Below, piece by piece: positions 5,754 through 12,630 of a stretch of 16,233 bases of DNA; within the stretch, counting starts at the first letter, position 1, and each line of letters begins with the position of its first letter. Source of the stretch: Clostridia bacterium (lineage in GTDB: Bacteria > Bacillota > Clostridia > Oscillospirales > Butyricicoccaceae); NCBI GenBank assembly GCA_017560175.1, contig JAFYOK010000225.1, forward strand, positions 1 to 16,233, written 5' to 3'. The notes under the pieces are model-generated. The model saw nothing but the letters and a program-made list of their open reading frames with translations, ran no database searches and was not told where the DNA came from. Both the position numbers and the translations under genes were made by a program.

Positions 5754-5778
5754 AACCACGCGACTATCGCGTGGTTTT
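5754..5778 (+). repeat. Nine-bp hairpin at the outer edge of the IS200 region
   Basis: AACCACGCG (5754-5762), ACTAT, CGCGTGGTT (5768-5776) then TT. It could be the IS left-end recognition hairpin or a plus-strand terminator left over from an older gene. Neither can be decided here. Confidence 0.5.
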
Positions 5779-5787
5779 CGTTTATAT

Positions 5788-5820
5788 AAAAAAATCCGCG
5801 GATATATGTCCGCGGATTTT
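5788..5820 (-). terminator. Intrinsic terminator of the soj-parB-serS operon
   Basis: Arms AAAATCCGCGGA (5791-5802) and TCCGCGGATTTT (5809-5820), loop of 6, with an A-run at 5788-5794 giving seven U on the minus strand. It starts 17 nt after the serS stop. Confidence 0.92.
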
Positions 5821-5837
5821 CACCTTATTAAACTGTC

Positions 5838-7142
5838 TTACCAGTTCTTCATATCCTTTGTCAGAACTTCGATGCCGCCCATATACTTGCGCAGGACTTC
5901 GGGAACGACAACGGAGCCGTCCTTCAGCTGATTCTGCTCAACGATGGCAGGCAGGATACGGCTGGTGGCCAGACCCGAACCATTGAGGGTATGGACGAAC
6001 TCAGTCTTGCCGGTAGCTTCGCGGCGGAAACGGATGGCGCCACGGCGAGCCTGGTAGTCACGAGCATTGGAAACCGAGGAGACTTCCTTATAACCATTCA
6101 TCGAGGGGATGTGGATCTCGATGTCGTAAGTTCTGGCCATGGAAGCCGAGCAGTCGCCGGCAGCCAGCTTAACGGTGCGGAAGTGGAAGCCAAGACCCTT
6201 GACCAGTGCTTCTGCCTTGCAGACCAGCTCTTCGAAAGCCTCGTCCGACTTCTCGGGCAGTGTGTACTGGAACATCTCAACCTTATTGAACTGATGGCCG
6301 CGAACCATGCCGCGCTCGTCGGCACGATGGCTGCCGGCCTCCTTACGGAAGCAGGGTGTGTATGCGAAATACTTTCTGGGCAGTTCCTTCTCTGTCAGGA
6401 TCTCGTTCATGTGCAGAGAAACCAGAGCGGTCTCAGCTGTGGGCAGCATGAAGTGGCTTCTTGCCTCGCCTTCTTCGTTCTCCAGCCAGTAAACTTCGTC
6501 ACGGAACTTGGGGAACTGGCCGGAAACTGTACCGGTCTCGCCGCCCAGCATATGGGGAACCATGACCATCTCATAGCCATCGTTCAGATGTGTTTCCATG
6601 AAGTAGTTGAGCAGCGCCCACTCCAGACGGGAGCCCATGCCTCTGTAGATCCAGAAGCCGCTGCCGGACAGCTTTGTGCCGCGCTCGTAGTCGATCAGAC
6701 CCAGATCGGTGCACAAATCAACATGGTGCTTGGGCTCGAAGTCGAAGACATGGGGATCGCCATGGACACGGATGGTCTGGTTGTTCTCCTTCTCACCGGG
6801 CAGCAGGTCGGGGTCGGGCAGGTTGGGCAGCGCCAGCATGACATTGCGGAAAGCAGCATCAACTTCGCGAACCTTAGCGTCATTTTCCTTGATCTTGTCG
6901 GAAAGTTCCTTCATTCTGGCCAGAACGGGAGCGGTGTCCTCGCCTGCCTTCTTCATCTTGGGAATCTCCTTGGAGACCTTATTCTGCTCTGCCTTCAGGT
7001 TGTCTGTTTCCAGAATCAGTGCGCGGCGCTCGCCGTCCAGCTTGAGGATCTCTTCGACCTCAGCGCGGACATCCTTGCCCTTATCAGCCATACGCTTGAT
7101 GATATTCTCGGGATTTTCCTTAATCAGTCTAATATCCAGCAT
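5838..7142 (-). CDS. serS: Serine--tRNA ligase
   Basis: 434 residues, normal for bacterial SerRS. It charges tRNA-Ser (and tRNA-Sec) with serine using ATP, in the cytosol. The N-terminus MLDIRLIKENPENI is typical, followed by the antiparallel coiled-coil arm (about 30-105, rich in E/K/A) that grips the tRNA long variable arm. The class II core follows: motif 2 region YTPCFRKEAGSHRADERGM (about 265-285) and GHQFNKVEMF, then motif 3 HTLNGSGLATSRILPAIVEQ (about 385-404), and the conserved tail VVVPEVLRKYMGG. An AGAGGT site lies about 9 nt before the ATG. The start is 19 nt after the parB stop, so it is the last gene of the soj-parB-serS operon, an arrangement I recall from other Clostridia. All key motifs look intact. 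Confidence 0.98.
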   Translation of the reverse strand: MLDIRLIKENPENIIKRMADKGKDVRAEVEEILKLDGERRALILETDNLKAEQNKVSKEIPKMKKAGEDTAPVLARMKELSDKIKENDAKVREVDAAFRNVMLALPNLPDPDLLPGEKENNQTIRVHGDPHVFDFEPKHHVDLCTDLGLIDYERGTKLSGSGFWIYRGMGSRLEWALLNYFMETHLNDGYEMVMVPHMLGGETGTVSGQFPKFRDEVYWLENEEGEARSHFMLPTAETALVSLHMNEILTEKELPRKYFAYTPCFRKEAGSHRADERGMVRGHQFNKVEMFQYTLPEKSDEAFEELVCKAEALVKGLGFHFRTVKLAAGDCSASMARTYDIEIHIPSMNGYKEVSSVSNARDYQARRGAIRFRREATGKTEFVHTLNGSGLATSRILPAIVEQNQLKDGSVVVPEVLRKYMGGIEVLTKDMKNW

Positions 7143-7161
7143 TCTTCAATACCTCTAATCT

Positions 7162-8025
7162 TTACTCTTTTTCGATTTTATTCAATGCGGCGCAGATCTT
7201 ATCCAGATCATCGTTGCCGTAATATTCAATGGTCAGCTTGCCCTTTTTGCGGCCATGCTTAATGGAGATCTTATGTCCGGTGCTGCTTGCCAGGCTCTGT
7301 TCCAGTTCACGAACATACATGGCAATGGCATCTTCCTTCTTCTCCTCTTCCTCTTCCTCTTCGGGCTGCTCTTCCAGCATACGCTTGACCAGAGCCTCGG
7401 TCTCGCGTACCGAAAGTTCCTTTTCCAGGACGCTCTTGGCGGCCTCCATGGCCTTCTGCTCGTCCAGAACGACCAGCGCACGGCCATGACCTGCCGAAAG
7501 CGCGCCCGATGCGATCATATCACAGATCAGCTGGGGCAGGCTGAGCAGACGCAGGGCATTGGTGATATACGGACGGGAACGTCCCACCTTCTCACCGGCC
7601 TTTTCCTGGCTATAACCGTAATCGTCCATCAGACGGCGGTAGCCCAGCGCTTCTTCGATGGGATTCAGATCCTGGCGCTGCAGATTCTCGACCAGCGCAT
7701 ACTGATAGGCTTCCCGCTCATCAACTTCCAATACATAAGCAGGAATCTCTTCCAGACCGGCCATACGGGATGCACGCCAACGGCGTTCACCGGCAATGAT
7801 CTGGTAGCGGTCGTCGACCTTGCGCACGGTAATGGGGGTGATGATGCCATTCTGGCGGATGCTCTCGGCCAGTTCTTCCAGCGCCGCCGGATCAAACTCA
7901 CGGCGCGGCTGGTTGGGATTGGGCTCGACATCCCGCAGTTTGAGGGTACGCAGAGCATCGTCCTGTGTTAATTCTTCACCGAAAAGTGCCGTCAGGCCCT
8001 TTCCGAGTCCTTTTCCGGGTGTCAT
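7162..8025 (-). CDS. parB: Chromosome partitioning protein ParB (Spo0J)
   Basis: 287 residues. ParB is a CTP-dependent DNA clamp that loads at parS and spreads, organising the origin with Soj and SMC. In order: the N-terminal Soj-stimulating peptide GKGLGKGLTALFG (4-16), the CTP-binding region with PNPNQPRREFD (35-45), GERRWRAS (79-86) and ENLQRQDLNP (113-122), and the HTH (about 138-163, VGRSRPYITNALRLLSL). An acidic linker with seven Glu (about 218-226) and a C-terminal dimerisation domain follow. At the four positions that separate ParB from Noc it has Arg151, Ala157, Ser162 and Gly179 (SAGHGRAL), three small or ParB-like residues plus the key Arg. The ATG overlaps the soj stop (ATGA), implying translational coupling. 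Confidence 0.97.
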   Translation of the reverse strand: MTPGKGLGKGLTALFGEELTQDDALRTLKLRDVEPNPNQPRREFDPAALEELAESIRQNGIITPITVRKVDDRYQIIAGERRWRASRMAGLEEIPAYVLEVDEREAYQYALVENLQRQDLNPIEEALGYRRLMDDYGYSQEKAGEKVGRSRPYITNALRLLSLPQLICDMIASGALSAGHGRALVVLDEQKAMEAAKSVLEKELSVRETEALVKRMLEEQPEEEEEEEKKEDAIAMYVRELEQSLASSTGHKISIKHGRKKGKLTIEYYGNDDLDKICAALNKIEKE

Positions 8026-8795
8026 TTTGCCTTAGCCCCTCCCCTCTGATTTCTTAAAAACTCGTTGGCTACTTCGTTATAGGCTTCGGCGCCGCGGGAC
8101 AGGCGATCATAAGCGATGATGGGCTGTCCGTGGCTGGGTGCTTCCGACAGGCGGACATTACGGGGAATGACCGTCTTATAGACCTTGCTGCCGAAGAACT
8201 TCTTGACCTCCTCGGCCACCTGCAGGGTCAGGTTGGTACGTCCGTCATACATGGTCAGGATAATGCCCTCGATATCGATGCCGGGGTTATACAGCTTCTT
8301 GACCGTACGAATGGTGGACACCAGCTGGCTGAGACCCTCCAGTGCGTAGTATTCACACTGCATGGGGACGATGACACCGTTGGCCACCGACAGAGCGTTG
8401 ATGGTCAGCAGGCCCAGCGAAGGGGGGCAATCGATGAAGATATAATCGTAATTGTCCCAGACCTGCGACAGTACATTGCGCAGTGCCTTTTCGCGCAGAT
8501 CGCTGGTAGCCAGTTCCAGTTCGGCACCGGCCAGGTTGATGTCGGACGGCAGCAGGTCGATCCACTTGGTTTTATAAATGGCTGCCTCTGCCGTACACTG
8601 ACCCAGCAGTGCGTAATAAATGTTTTCCTTCTTATCGCCGGGATAACCGTAGCCTGAAGAGGAGTTACCCTGGGGATCGAGGTCACAGAGCAGGACTTTG
8701 TTGCCCTTGGCCGCGACAAATGCCGCCATATTGACCGCCGTCGTTGTCTTTCCGACGCCGCCCTTCTGGTTAGCGAATGCGATGATTTTTGCCAT
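8022..8795 (-). CDS. soj: Chromosome partitioning ATPase Soj/ParA
   Basis: 257 residues, usual for chromosomal ParA. A deviant Walker A KGGVGKTTT (11-19) follows MAKIIAFANQ. Then come LLCDLDPQGNSSSGYG (about 35-50), Walker B in YIFIDCPPSLGLLTINAL, and the C-terminal RNVRLSEAPSHGQPI characteristic of Soj/ParA. It is an ATP-dependent DNA-binding switch that works with ParB-parS in origin segregation and, in Bacillus, controls DnaA activity. No N-terminal HTH, so it is chromosomal rather than plasmid type Ia. GGAGGAG is about 5 nt upstream of the ATG. It leads an operon with parB and serS, transcribed from the promoter at 8837-8865, about 60 bp from two parS sites. Confidence 0.98.
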   Translation of the reverse strand: MAKIIAFANQKGGVGKTTTAVNMAAFVAAKGNKVLLCDLDPQGNSSSGYGYPGDKKENIYYALLGQCTAEAAIYKTKWIDLLPSDINLAGAELELATSDLREKALRNVLSQVWDNYDYIFIDCPPSLGLLTINALSVANGVIVPMQCEYYALEGLSQLVSTIRTVKKLYNPGIDIEGIILTMYDGRTNLTLQVAEEVKKFFGSKVYKTVIPRNVRLSEAPSHGQPIIAYDRLSRGAEAYNEVANEFLRNQRGGAKAK

Positions 8796-8836
8796 GGTTC
8801 TCCTCCGATAATCTCTAAGTGGTTGTGCGTAAATCC

Positions 8837-8865
8837 ATTATACACGGTTTACATAAAAGTGTAAA
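8837..8865 (-). promoter_or_regulatory. Near-consensus promoter of soj-parB-serS
   Basis: On the minus strand TTTACA (8865-8860), exactly 17 bp, TATAAT (8842-8837). It is 58 bp from the nearer parS core, so ParB spreading could affect its activity. Confidence 0.82.
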
Positions 8866-8922
8866 GAAAATCGGCATGGACTTTTCAGTTTTCTGTTTTT
8901 CGGTTTTTCTCCCCTTTTATGC

Positions 8923-8938
8923 CGTTTCACGTGAAACA
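8923..8938. promoter_or_regulatory. parS: parS site 1 (ParB loading site)
   Basis: A perfect 14-bp palindrome GTTTCACGTGAAAC at 8924-8937, flanked by C and A. It differs at one outer base from the canonical 16-bp parS TGTTTCACGTGAAACA. Confidence 0.95.
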
Positions 8939-8944
8939 TACCCC

Positions 8945-8960
8945 TGTTTCACGTGAAACG
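8945..8960. promoter_or_regulatory. parS: parS site 2 (ParB loading site)
   Basis: TGTTTCACGTGAAACG, one outer base from the canonical site. Its centre is 22 bp from that of site 1, about two helical turns, so two ParB dimers would load on the same DNA face. Confidence 0.95.
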
Positions 8961-9012
8961 TAAAGCTGCTGAACTTTACACAACATTTCACCATTCGATA
9001 CTTTCGAGCAGC

Positions 9013-9040
9013 AAAAAAGCCGCTTTACAGCGGCTTTTTC
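9013..9040 (-). terminator. Intrinsic terminator after noc
   Basis: AAAAAGCCGCT (9014-9024), TTAC, AGCGGCTTTTT (9029-9039), starting one base after the noc stop codon. It separates noc from the soj promoter and parS sites. Confidence 0.92.
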
Positions 9041-9853
9041 TCATTTTACAGCTTTGGGAATGATGATGGTCAACAGCAGATTATCCCCTTCGGTGGTCTG
9101 GGTACAGCTGGCTTCCAATCCGGCGCTGCGCACCGAATCGACAGCACGGGTGACACTGTTGAGGAAAAAACGGACATCTTTGATGAAGCCTTGCCGAACC
9201 GGCTTAGGTTTTTCGGGCAGTACCTGCCGTTGTTTTAGGCTCTCGATATAGACCTCAGTCTGAGCCACATTAAGCCCCTGTGCTGCAATATACCGCGCCG
9301 CCGCCACCTGTTCCTCCTCCCCTTCCAACGCCAGCAAGGCTCGTCCATGCCGCTCGGTCAGGTGATGCTCCCGAATGACGGCCACCGTCTCGGGCCACAG
9401 TTTGAGCAGCCGCAGCTTATTGGCCACCGCCGCCTGGGTCTTGCCGATCTGCTCGGCTGCCTGCTGTTGGGTCAGACCAAATTCCCGCGTCAATCGCAGT
9501 AAACCTTCGGCTTCCTCAAAGGGATCCAAATCCTTGCGCTGCAGGTTCTCCACCAGCGCCAACTCAGCGCTGCGGCGATCATCGGCTTCGAGGATATAAC
9601 AAGGTACGCAGGTCAACCCCGCCAGTTTGGAGGCACGCAGCCGCCGCTCCCCGGCGATCAGCATATACCCCTCCCCTGCCTTTCGGACGGTCAGCGGCGT
9701 AACGACACCATAGCGGCCAATACTCTCGGCCAGTTCTTCCAATGCGGTACGATCAAAAATACGGCGCGGCTGATGGGGATTGGGGGTGATTTTATGAATG
9801 GGGATATGTTTGAGCTTTGGCCCGCTCCCCCGTAGTTCGATGGAAAATGCCAT
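9041..9853 (-). CDS. noc: Nucleoid occlusion protein Noc (ParB paralogue)
   Basis: 270 residues; GGAAG is about 8 nt before the ATG. It shares the ParB layout: PNPHQPRRIFD (24-34), GERRLRASKLAG (68-79), ENLQRKDLDPFEEAEG (102-117), HTH about 128-152. At the four specificity positions it has Gln140, Lys146, Lys151 and Arg168 (TERHGRAL), the set described for Noc, against Arg/Thr/Ala/Gly in ParB. Its place between rsmG and soj is also that of noc in Bacillus. Noc binds NBS sites with CTP and blocks Z-ring assembly over DNA. The N-terminus (MAFSIELRGSGPKLKHIPIH) is short and lacks an obvious amphipathic helix like the one that tethers Bacillus Noc to the membrane. It is transcribed alone between two terminators. 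A plain ParB paralogue remains the alternative. Confidence 0.87.
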   Translation of the reverse strand: MAFSIELRGSGPKLKHIPIHKITPNPHQPRRIFDRTALEELAESIGRYGVVTPLTVRKAGEGYMLIAGERRLRASKLAGLTCVPCYILEADDRRSAELALVENLQRKDLDPFEEAEGLLRLTREFGLTQQQAAEQIGKTQAAVANKLRLLKLWPETVAVIREHHLTERHGRALLALEGEEEQVAAARYIAAQGLNVAQTEVYIESLKQRQVLPEKPKPVRQGFIKDVRFFLNSVTRAVDSVRSAGLEASCTQTTEGDNLLLTIIIPKAVK

Positions 9854-9874
9854 AGTTTCACTTCCTTTGGCTAT

Positions 9875-9883
9875 ATTTTACCA
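9875..9883 (-). promoter_or_regulatory. Possible extended -10 promoter of noc
   Basis: TGGTAAAAT (9883-9875) on the minus strand, about 22 bp before the noc ATG. No convincing -35 is seen. Some promoter is expected here because noc lies just after the rsmG terminator. Confidence 0.35.
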
Positions 9884-9914
9884 AAATATGGATGAAAAAC
9901 TTGACGAAAGAAGC

Positions 9915-9950
9915 AAGCAAAAGGCCCTTTGCAGTTTTCTGCAAAGGGCC
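9915..9950 (-). terminator. Intrinsic terminator of mnmE-mnmG-rsmG
   Basis: Eleven-bp stem GGCCCTTTGCA (9923-9933) / TGCAAAGGGCC (9940-9950), loop of 6. On the minus strand it is followed by TTTTGCTTGCTT, 13 nt after the rsmG stop. Confidence 0.85.
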
Positions 9951-9963
9951 GAAATTTTATCAT

Positions 9964-10671
9964 TTACAGAGGCTTCTTGGAAATGGCCGCATACTTTCTG
10001 GGATAACCCTTGGGAGAATGCTTGACCTTTTCGATGATGAGGACCTGGCGCATAACGCCTTCTTCCACCGAATATTCCTTTGTGCCGATCAGCTTGCCGC
10101 CCATGAACTCGATGGCATGCTTGGCCTTATCCAGTTCTTCCTGAGAGGCTTCGTTGCAGCTCTTCATGGGCATAAAGTAGCCGCCGACCTTGACAAAAGC
10201 CATGGAAAGCTCGGTCAGTACATCGAGGGATGCAACAGCACGGGATGTGACGATATCGAACTTGCCCATCATCTTGGGGGCAACTTCTTCGGCACGAGCC
10301 GCCATGGTCTTGACCGATACGCCCAGCTGCGCTGCCGATTCTTCGATGAAGGCGATACGCTTGCTGGTGGAGTCCAGCATGGTGATATCCAGTGTGGGAT
10401 CATAGAGCTTGAGGGGCATGCCGGGGAAACCCGGGCCGGTACCGATATCGAGGATCTTCTTGCCCTTGAGATCGGTACACTTGAGCAGGAAGAGGCTGTC
10501 GGCCATGTGGCGGCGTGCGACCTCATTCTTCTCACGGACAGCGGTCAGATTCATGACCTTATTCTTCTCCAGCAGGATATCGGCAAAGCGCTCGATGCGG
10601 TCCAGCTGCTGCTCATCGATCGGCATATTGTCAAAGCCGACCAGACAGTCTTTTACGATTTGCTTAAACAT
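9964..10671 (-). CDS. rsmG: 16S rRNA (guanine527-N7)-methyltransferase RsmG
   Basis: 235 residues, usual length. It methylates N7 of G527 in the 530 loop of 16S rRNA using S-adenosylmethionine; loss gives low-level streptomycin resistance in several bacteria. Visible motifs: MNLTAV (40-45), RRHMADSL (53-60), the SAM-binding loop ILDIGTGPGFPGMPL (73-87), MLDSTSKRIAFIEE after the second strand, and TSRAVASLDVLTE. The C-terminus ends in PRKYAAISKKPL, near the family's usual RKxGxPxKxPL. The ATG follows directly on the mnmG stop with no gap, and its ribosome binding site (GGGAGG) lies inside the end of mnmG, so the two are coupled. Confidence 0.97.
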   Translation of the reverse strand: MFKQIVKDCLVGFDNMPIDEQQLDRIERFADILLEKNKVMNLTAVREKNEVARRHMADSLFLLKCTDLKGKKILDIGTGPGFPGMPLKLYDPTLDITMLDSTSKRIAFIEESAAQLGVSVKTMAARAEEVAPKMMGKFDIVTSRAVASLDVLTELSMAFVKVGGYFMPMKSCNEASQEELDKAKHAIEFMGGKLIGTKEYSVEEGVMRQVLIIEKVKHSPKGYPRKYAAISKKPL

Positions 10672-12546
10672 TTATTTGCCCTCCCTGGACGAAAGATAAA
10701 CGATCAATCCGCCGATGTCGGCAGGCGATACGCCCGAAATACGGCCGGCCTGTCCCAATGTACGGGGACGGATGGCATCCAGCTTCTGTCGTGCTTCGGT
10801 ACGCAGCAGATTGAGAGATAAATAGTCGATATCATCGGGCAGCAGACGATCTTCCAGTCGCTTCTGCTCCTCGATTTCCTTGAGACCGCGCTTGATATAC
10901 CCCTCATACTTGACCTGGATCTCTACCTGTTCGATGACGGGACGGCCCAATTCGGGACGCTCGGTATCGACGGCAGCCAGATCATCATAGGTGACCTGAG
11001 GACGCTTGAGCAGATCGAGCAGGGGAACACCTGTGGCTACAGGTGTGGTACCGCAGCCTTCGAGAATGGTATTAAGCTGCTCTGTGGGGGGTACGCTGGT
11101 CTTTTTCAGGCGATGGATCTCGTTCTTTGCCGCCTCATATTTGGCCTCCATGGTGGCATAGCGTTCGGCAGAGATCAGTCCCAGCATAAGACCGTAGCCC
11201 ATCAGACGCTGATCGGCATTGTCCTGTCGTGCGGTCAGGCGGTATTCCGAACGGGAGGTCATCATGCGATAGGGCTCATTGGTGCCCTTGGTGACCAGAT
11301 CATCGATCAGCGTACCGATATAGCCGTCGGTGCGAGCCAGCGTAAAGGGCTCTTTCCCCAGTACACGATGGGCGGCATTGATGCCGGCCACCAGACCCTG
11401 TCCGGCTGCTTCTTCATAACCCGAGCTGCCGCACATCTGACCGGCAGCAAAGAGACCGGGCACGGTCTTGGTCTCCAGTGTGGAGGTCAGGCAGAGAGGA
11501 TCGAGGCAATCATATTCGATGGCATAGCCAAAACGCATGACGGTGACATTCTCCAGACCCTCGATGGAATGCAGCATATCGATCTGCACATCTTCGGGCA
11601 GAGAGGTCGAAAGACCCTGCAGATAGACTTCCGAAGTGTCCAGGCCGCAGGGCTCCAGGAAGAGCTGATGGCGGCCCTTCTCGGGGAAACGAACGACCTT
11701 GTCCTCGATGGAGGGGCAATAACGGGGGCCGACACCTTCGATAGTGCCCGAAAACATGGGAGAACGATCGAGGGATGCACGAATAATATCATGGGTATTC
11801 TGATTGGTATAGGTCAAGTAGCAGACGGCCTGTGAAAGAGGTGTGCCGCTGCCAAAGCTGAAGCCTTCGCCATCGGGTTCGCCCTGCTGGACTTCCATAC
11901 GGGAATAGTCGATGGTGCGGCCATCCAGGCGAGCCGGTGTACCGGTCTTGAAACGGCGCAGGGGCAGTCCCAATTCTTTGAGATTATCGGTCAGTCGGTC
12001 AGCCGGCAGCATACCGTCGGGGCCCGAATGGGTGGACACCTCTCCGGCAAAGGTCATGCTCTTGAGATACGTACCGGTGGCCAGGATGACAGCCTGTACT
12101 TCAAAGAGCAGGCCGGAGGCCAGACGGATGGCCGATACTTTACCCTCGTCATCGACCTCAATGGCAGCCACTTCGCCCTGCATGAGATGCAGGCCGGGGC
12201 AGGTCTCCAGAGCGTGCTTCATATAGTTGCGGTAGGCCATACGGTCGACCTGGGCACGAGGAGAATAAACCGCCGGACCCTTGCCGCGGTTGAGCATGCG
12301 GAACTGGATGCAGGTGGCATCGGCCGCACGGGCCATCTCGCCGCCCAGCGCATCGATCTCACGCACCAGCTGTCCCTTGGCCGTACCGCCGATGGACGGG
12401 TTGCAGGGAAGGTTGCCGATGGCATCCAGACAGGTGCAGAGGCACAGTACCGAACAGCCCAGACGTGCTGCCGCCAGTGCCGCTTCGATGCCGGCATGGC
12501 CTGCGCCAACCACCGCAATATCATATTTTCCGCCGATCCTTGCCAT
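10672..12546 (-). CDS. mnmG: tRNA uridine-5-carboxymethylaminomethyl modification enzyme MnmG (GidA)
   Basis: I choose the ATG at 12546-12544 (624 residues, MARIGGKYDIAVV), because GGGAGGGAG lies just upstream and the FAD motif then starts at residue 12; an upstream in-frame ATG at 12609 would add 21 non-conserved residues. With MnmE it installs the cmnm5 group on the wobble uridine of several tRNAs, using FAD and NADH. Seen: GAGHAG (14-19), LPCNPSIGGTAKGQLVREID, KGPAVYSPRAQVDRM, TGTYLKSM, RFKTGTPARLDGRTIDYS, CGSSGYEEAAGQGLVAGINA, TSRSEYRLTARQDNAD, and the C-terminal SGVSPADIGGLIVYL. All family signatures are intact. It is the middle gene of mnmE-mnmG-rsmG, with an 84-nt gap to mnmE. Confidence 0.98.
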   Translation of the reverse strand: MARIGGKYDIAVVGAGHAGIEAALAAARLGCSVLCLCTCLDAIGNLPCNPSIGGTAKGQLVREIDALGGEMARAADATCIQFRMLNRGKGPAVYSPRAQVDRMAYRNYMKHALETCPGLHLMQGEVAAIEVDDEGKVSAIRLASGLLFEVQAVILATGTYLKSMTFAGEVSTHSGPDGMLPADRLTDNLKELGLPLRRFKTGTPARLDGRTIDYSRMEVQQGEPDGEGFSFGSGTPLSQAVCYLTYTNQNTHDIIRASLDRSPMFSGTIEGVGPRYCPSIEDKVVRFPEKGRHQLFLEPCGLDTSEVYLQGLSTSLPEDVQIDMLHSIEGLENVTVMRFGYAIEYDCLDPLCLTSTLETKTVPGLFAAGQMCGSSGYEEAAGQGLVAGINAAHRVLGKEPFTLARTDGYIGTLIDDLVTKGTNEPYRMMTSRSEYRLTARQDNADQRLMGYGLMLGLISAERYATMEAKYEAAKNEIHRLKKTSVPPTEQLNTILEGCGTTPVATGVPLLDLLKRPQVTYDDLAAVDTERPELGRPVIEQVEIQVKYEGYIKRGLKEIEEQKRLEDRLLPDDIDYLSLNLLRTEARQKLDAIRPRTLGQAGRISGVSPADIGGLIVYLSSREGK

Positions 12547-12630
12547 AGGTTTTCTCCCTCCCATCACCCCAAAATCGAGGTGTTTATCAAAACTTTTCGT
12601 ATTATTCAAATCAAATATATCTTATCGTTG

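Larger units (their letters stand above)
5140..5776 (-). mobile_element. IS200-type insertion sequence (IS200/IS605 family), approximate limits
   Basis: An intact HUH transposase gene (5216-5650) is flanked by subterminal hairpins: ACGCGT-AAA-ACGCGT (5145-5159) and ACCCG/CGGGT (5198-5211) on the 3' side, and AACCACGCG/CGCGTGGTT (5754-5776) on the 5' side. IS200-type elements carry only tnpA, have end hairpins rather than terminal inverted repeats, and make no target duplication, so the exact ends cannot be set here. The span given (about 640 bp) fits the usual size, but the limits are inferred. Confidence 0.5.

Noticed and set aside
5991..7262. Rightward open frame of 423 codons
   Set aside because: It is the complement of serS and the end of parB, with low-complexity composition and no motifs.
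8923..8960. Tandem palindromes as a CRISPR or direct-repeat array
   Set aside because: Only two copies, and each matches the parS consensus next to soj-parB.
10420..10436. GGGGAAACCCGGGCC as a possible Noc binding site
   Set aside because: It lacks the TTTCCCGGGAAA symmetry and lies within the SAM-binding loop codons of rsmG.
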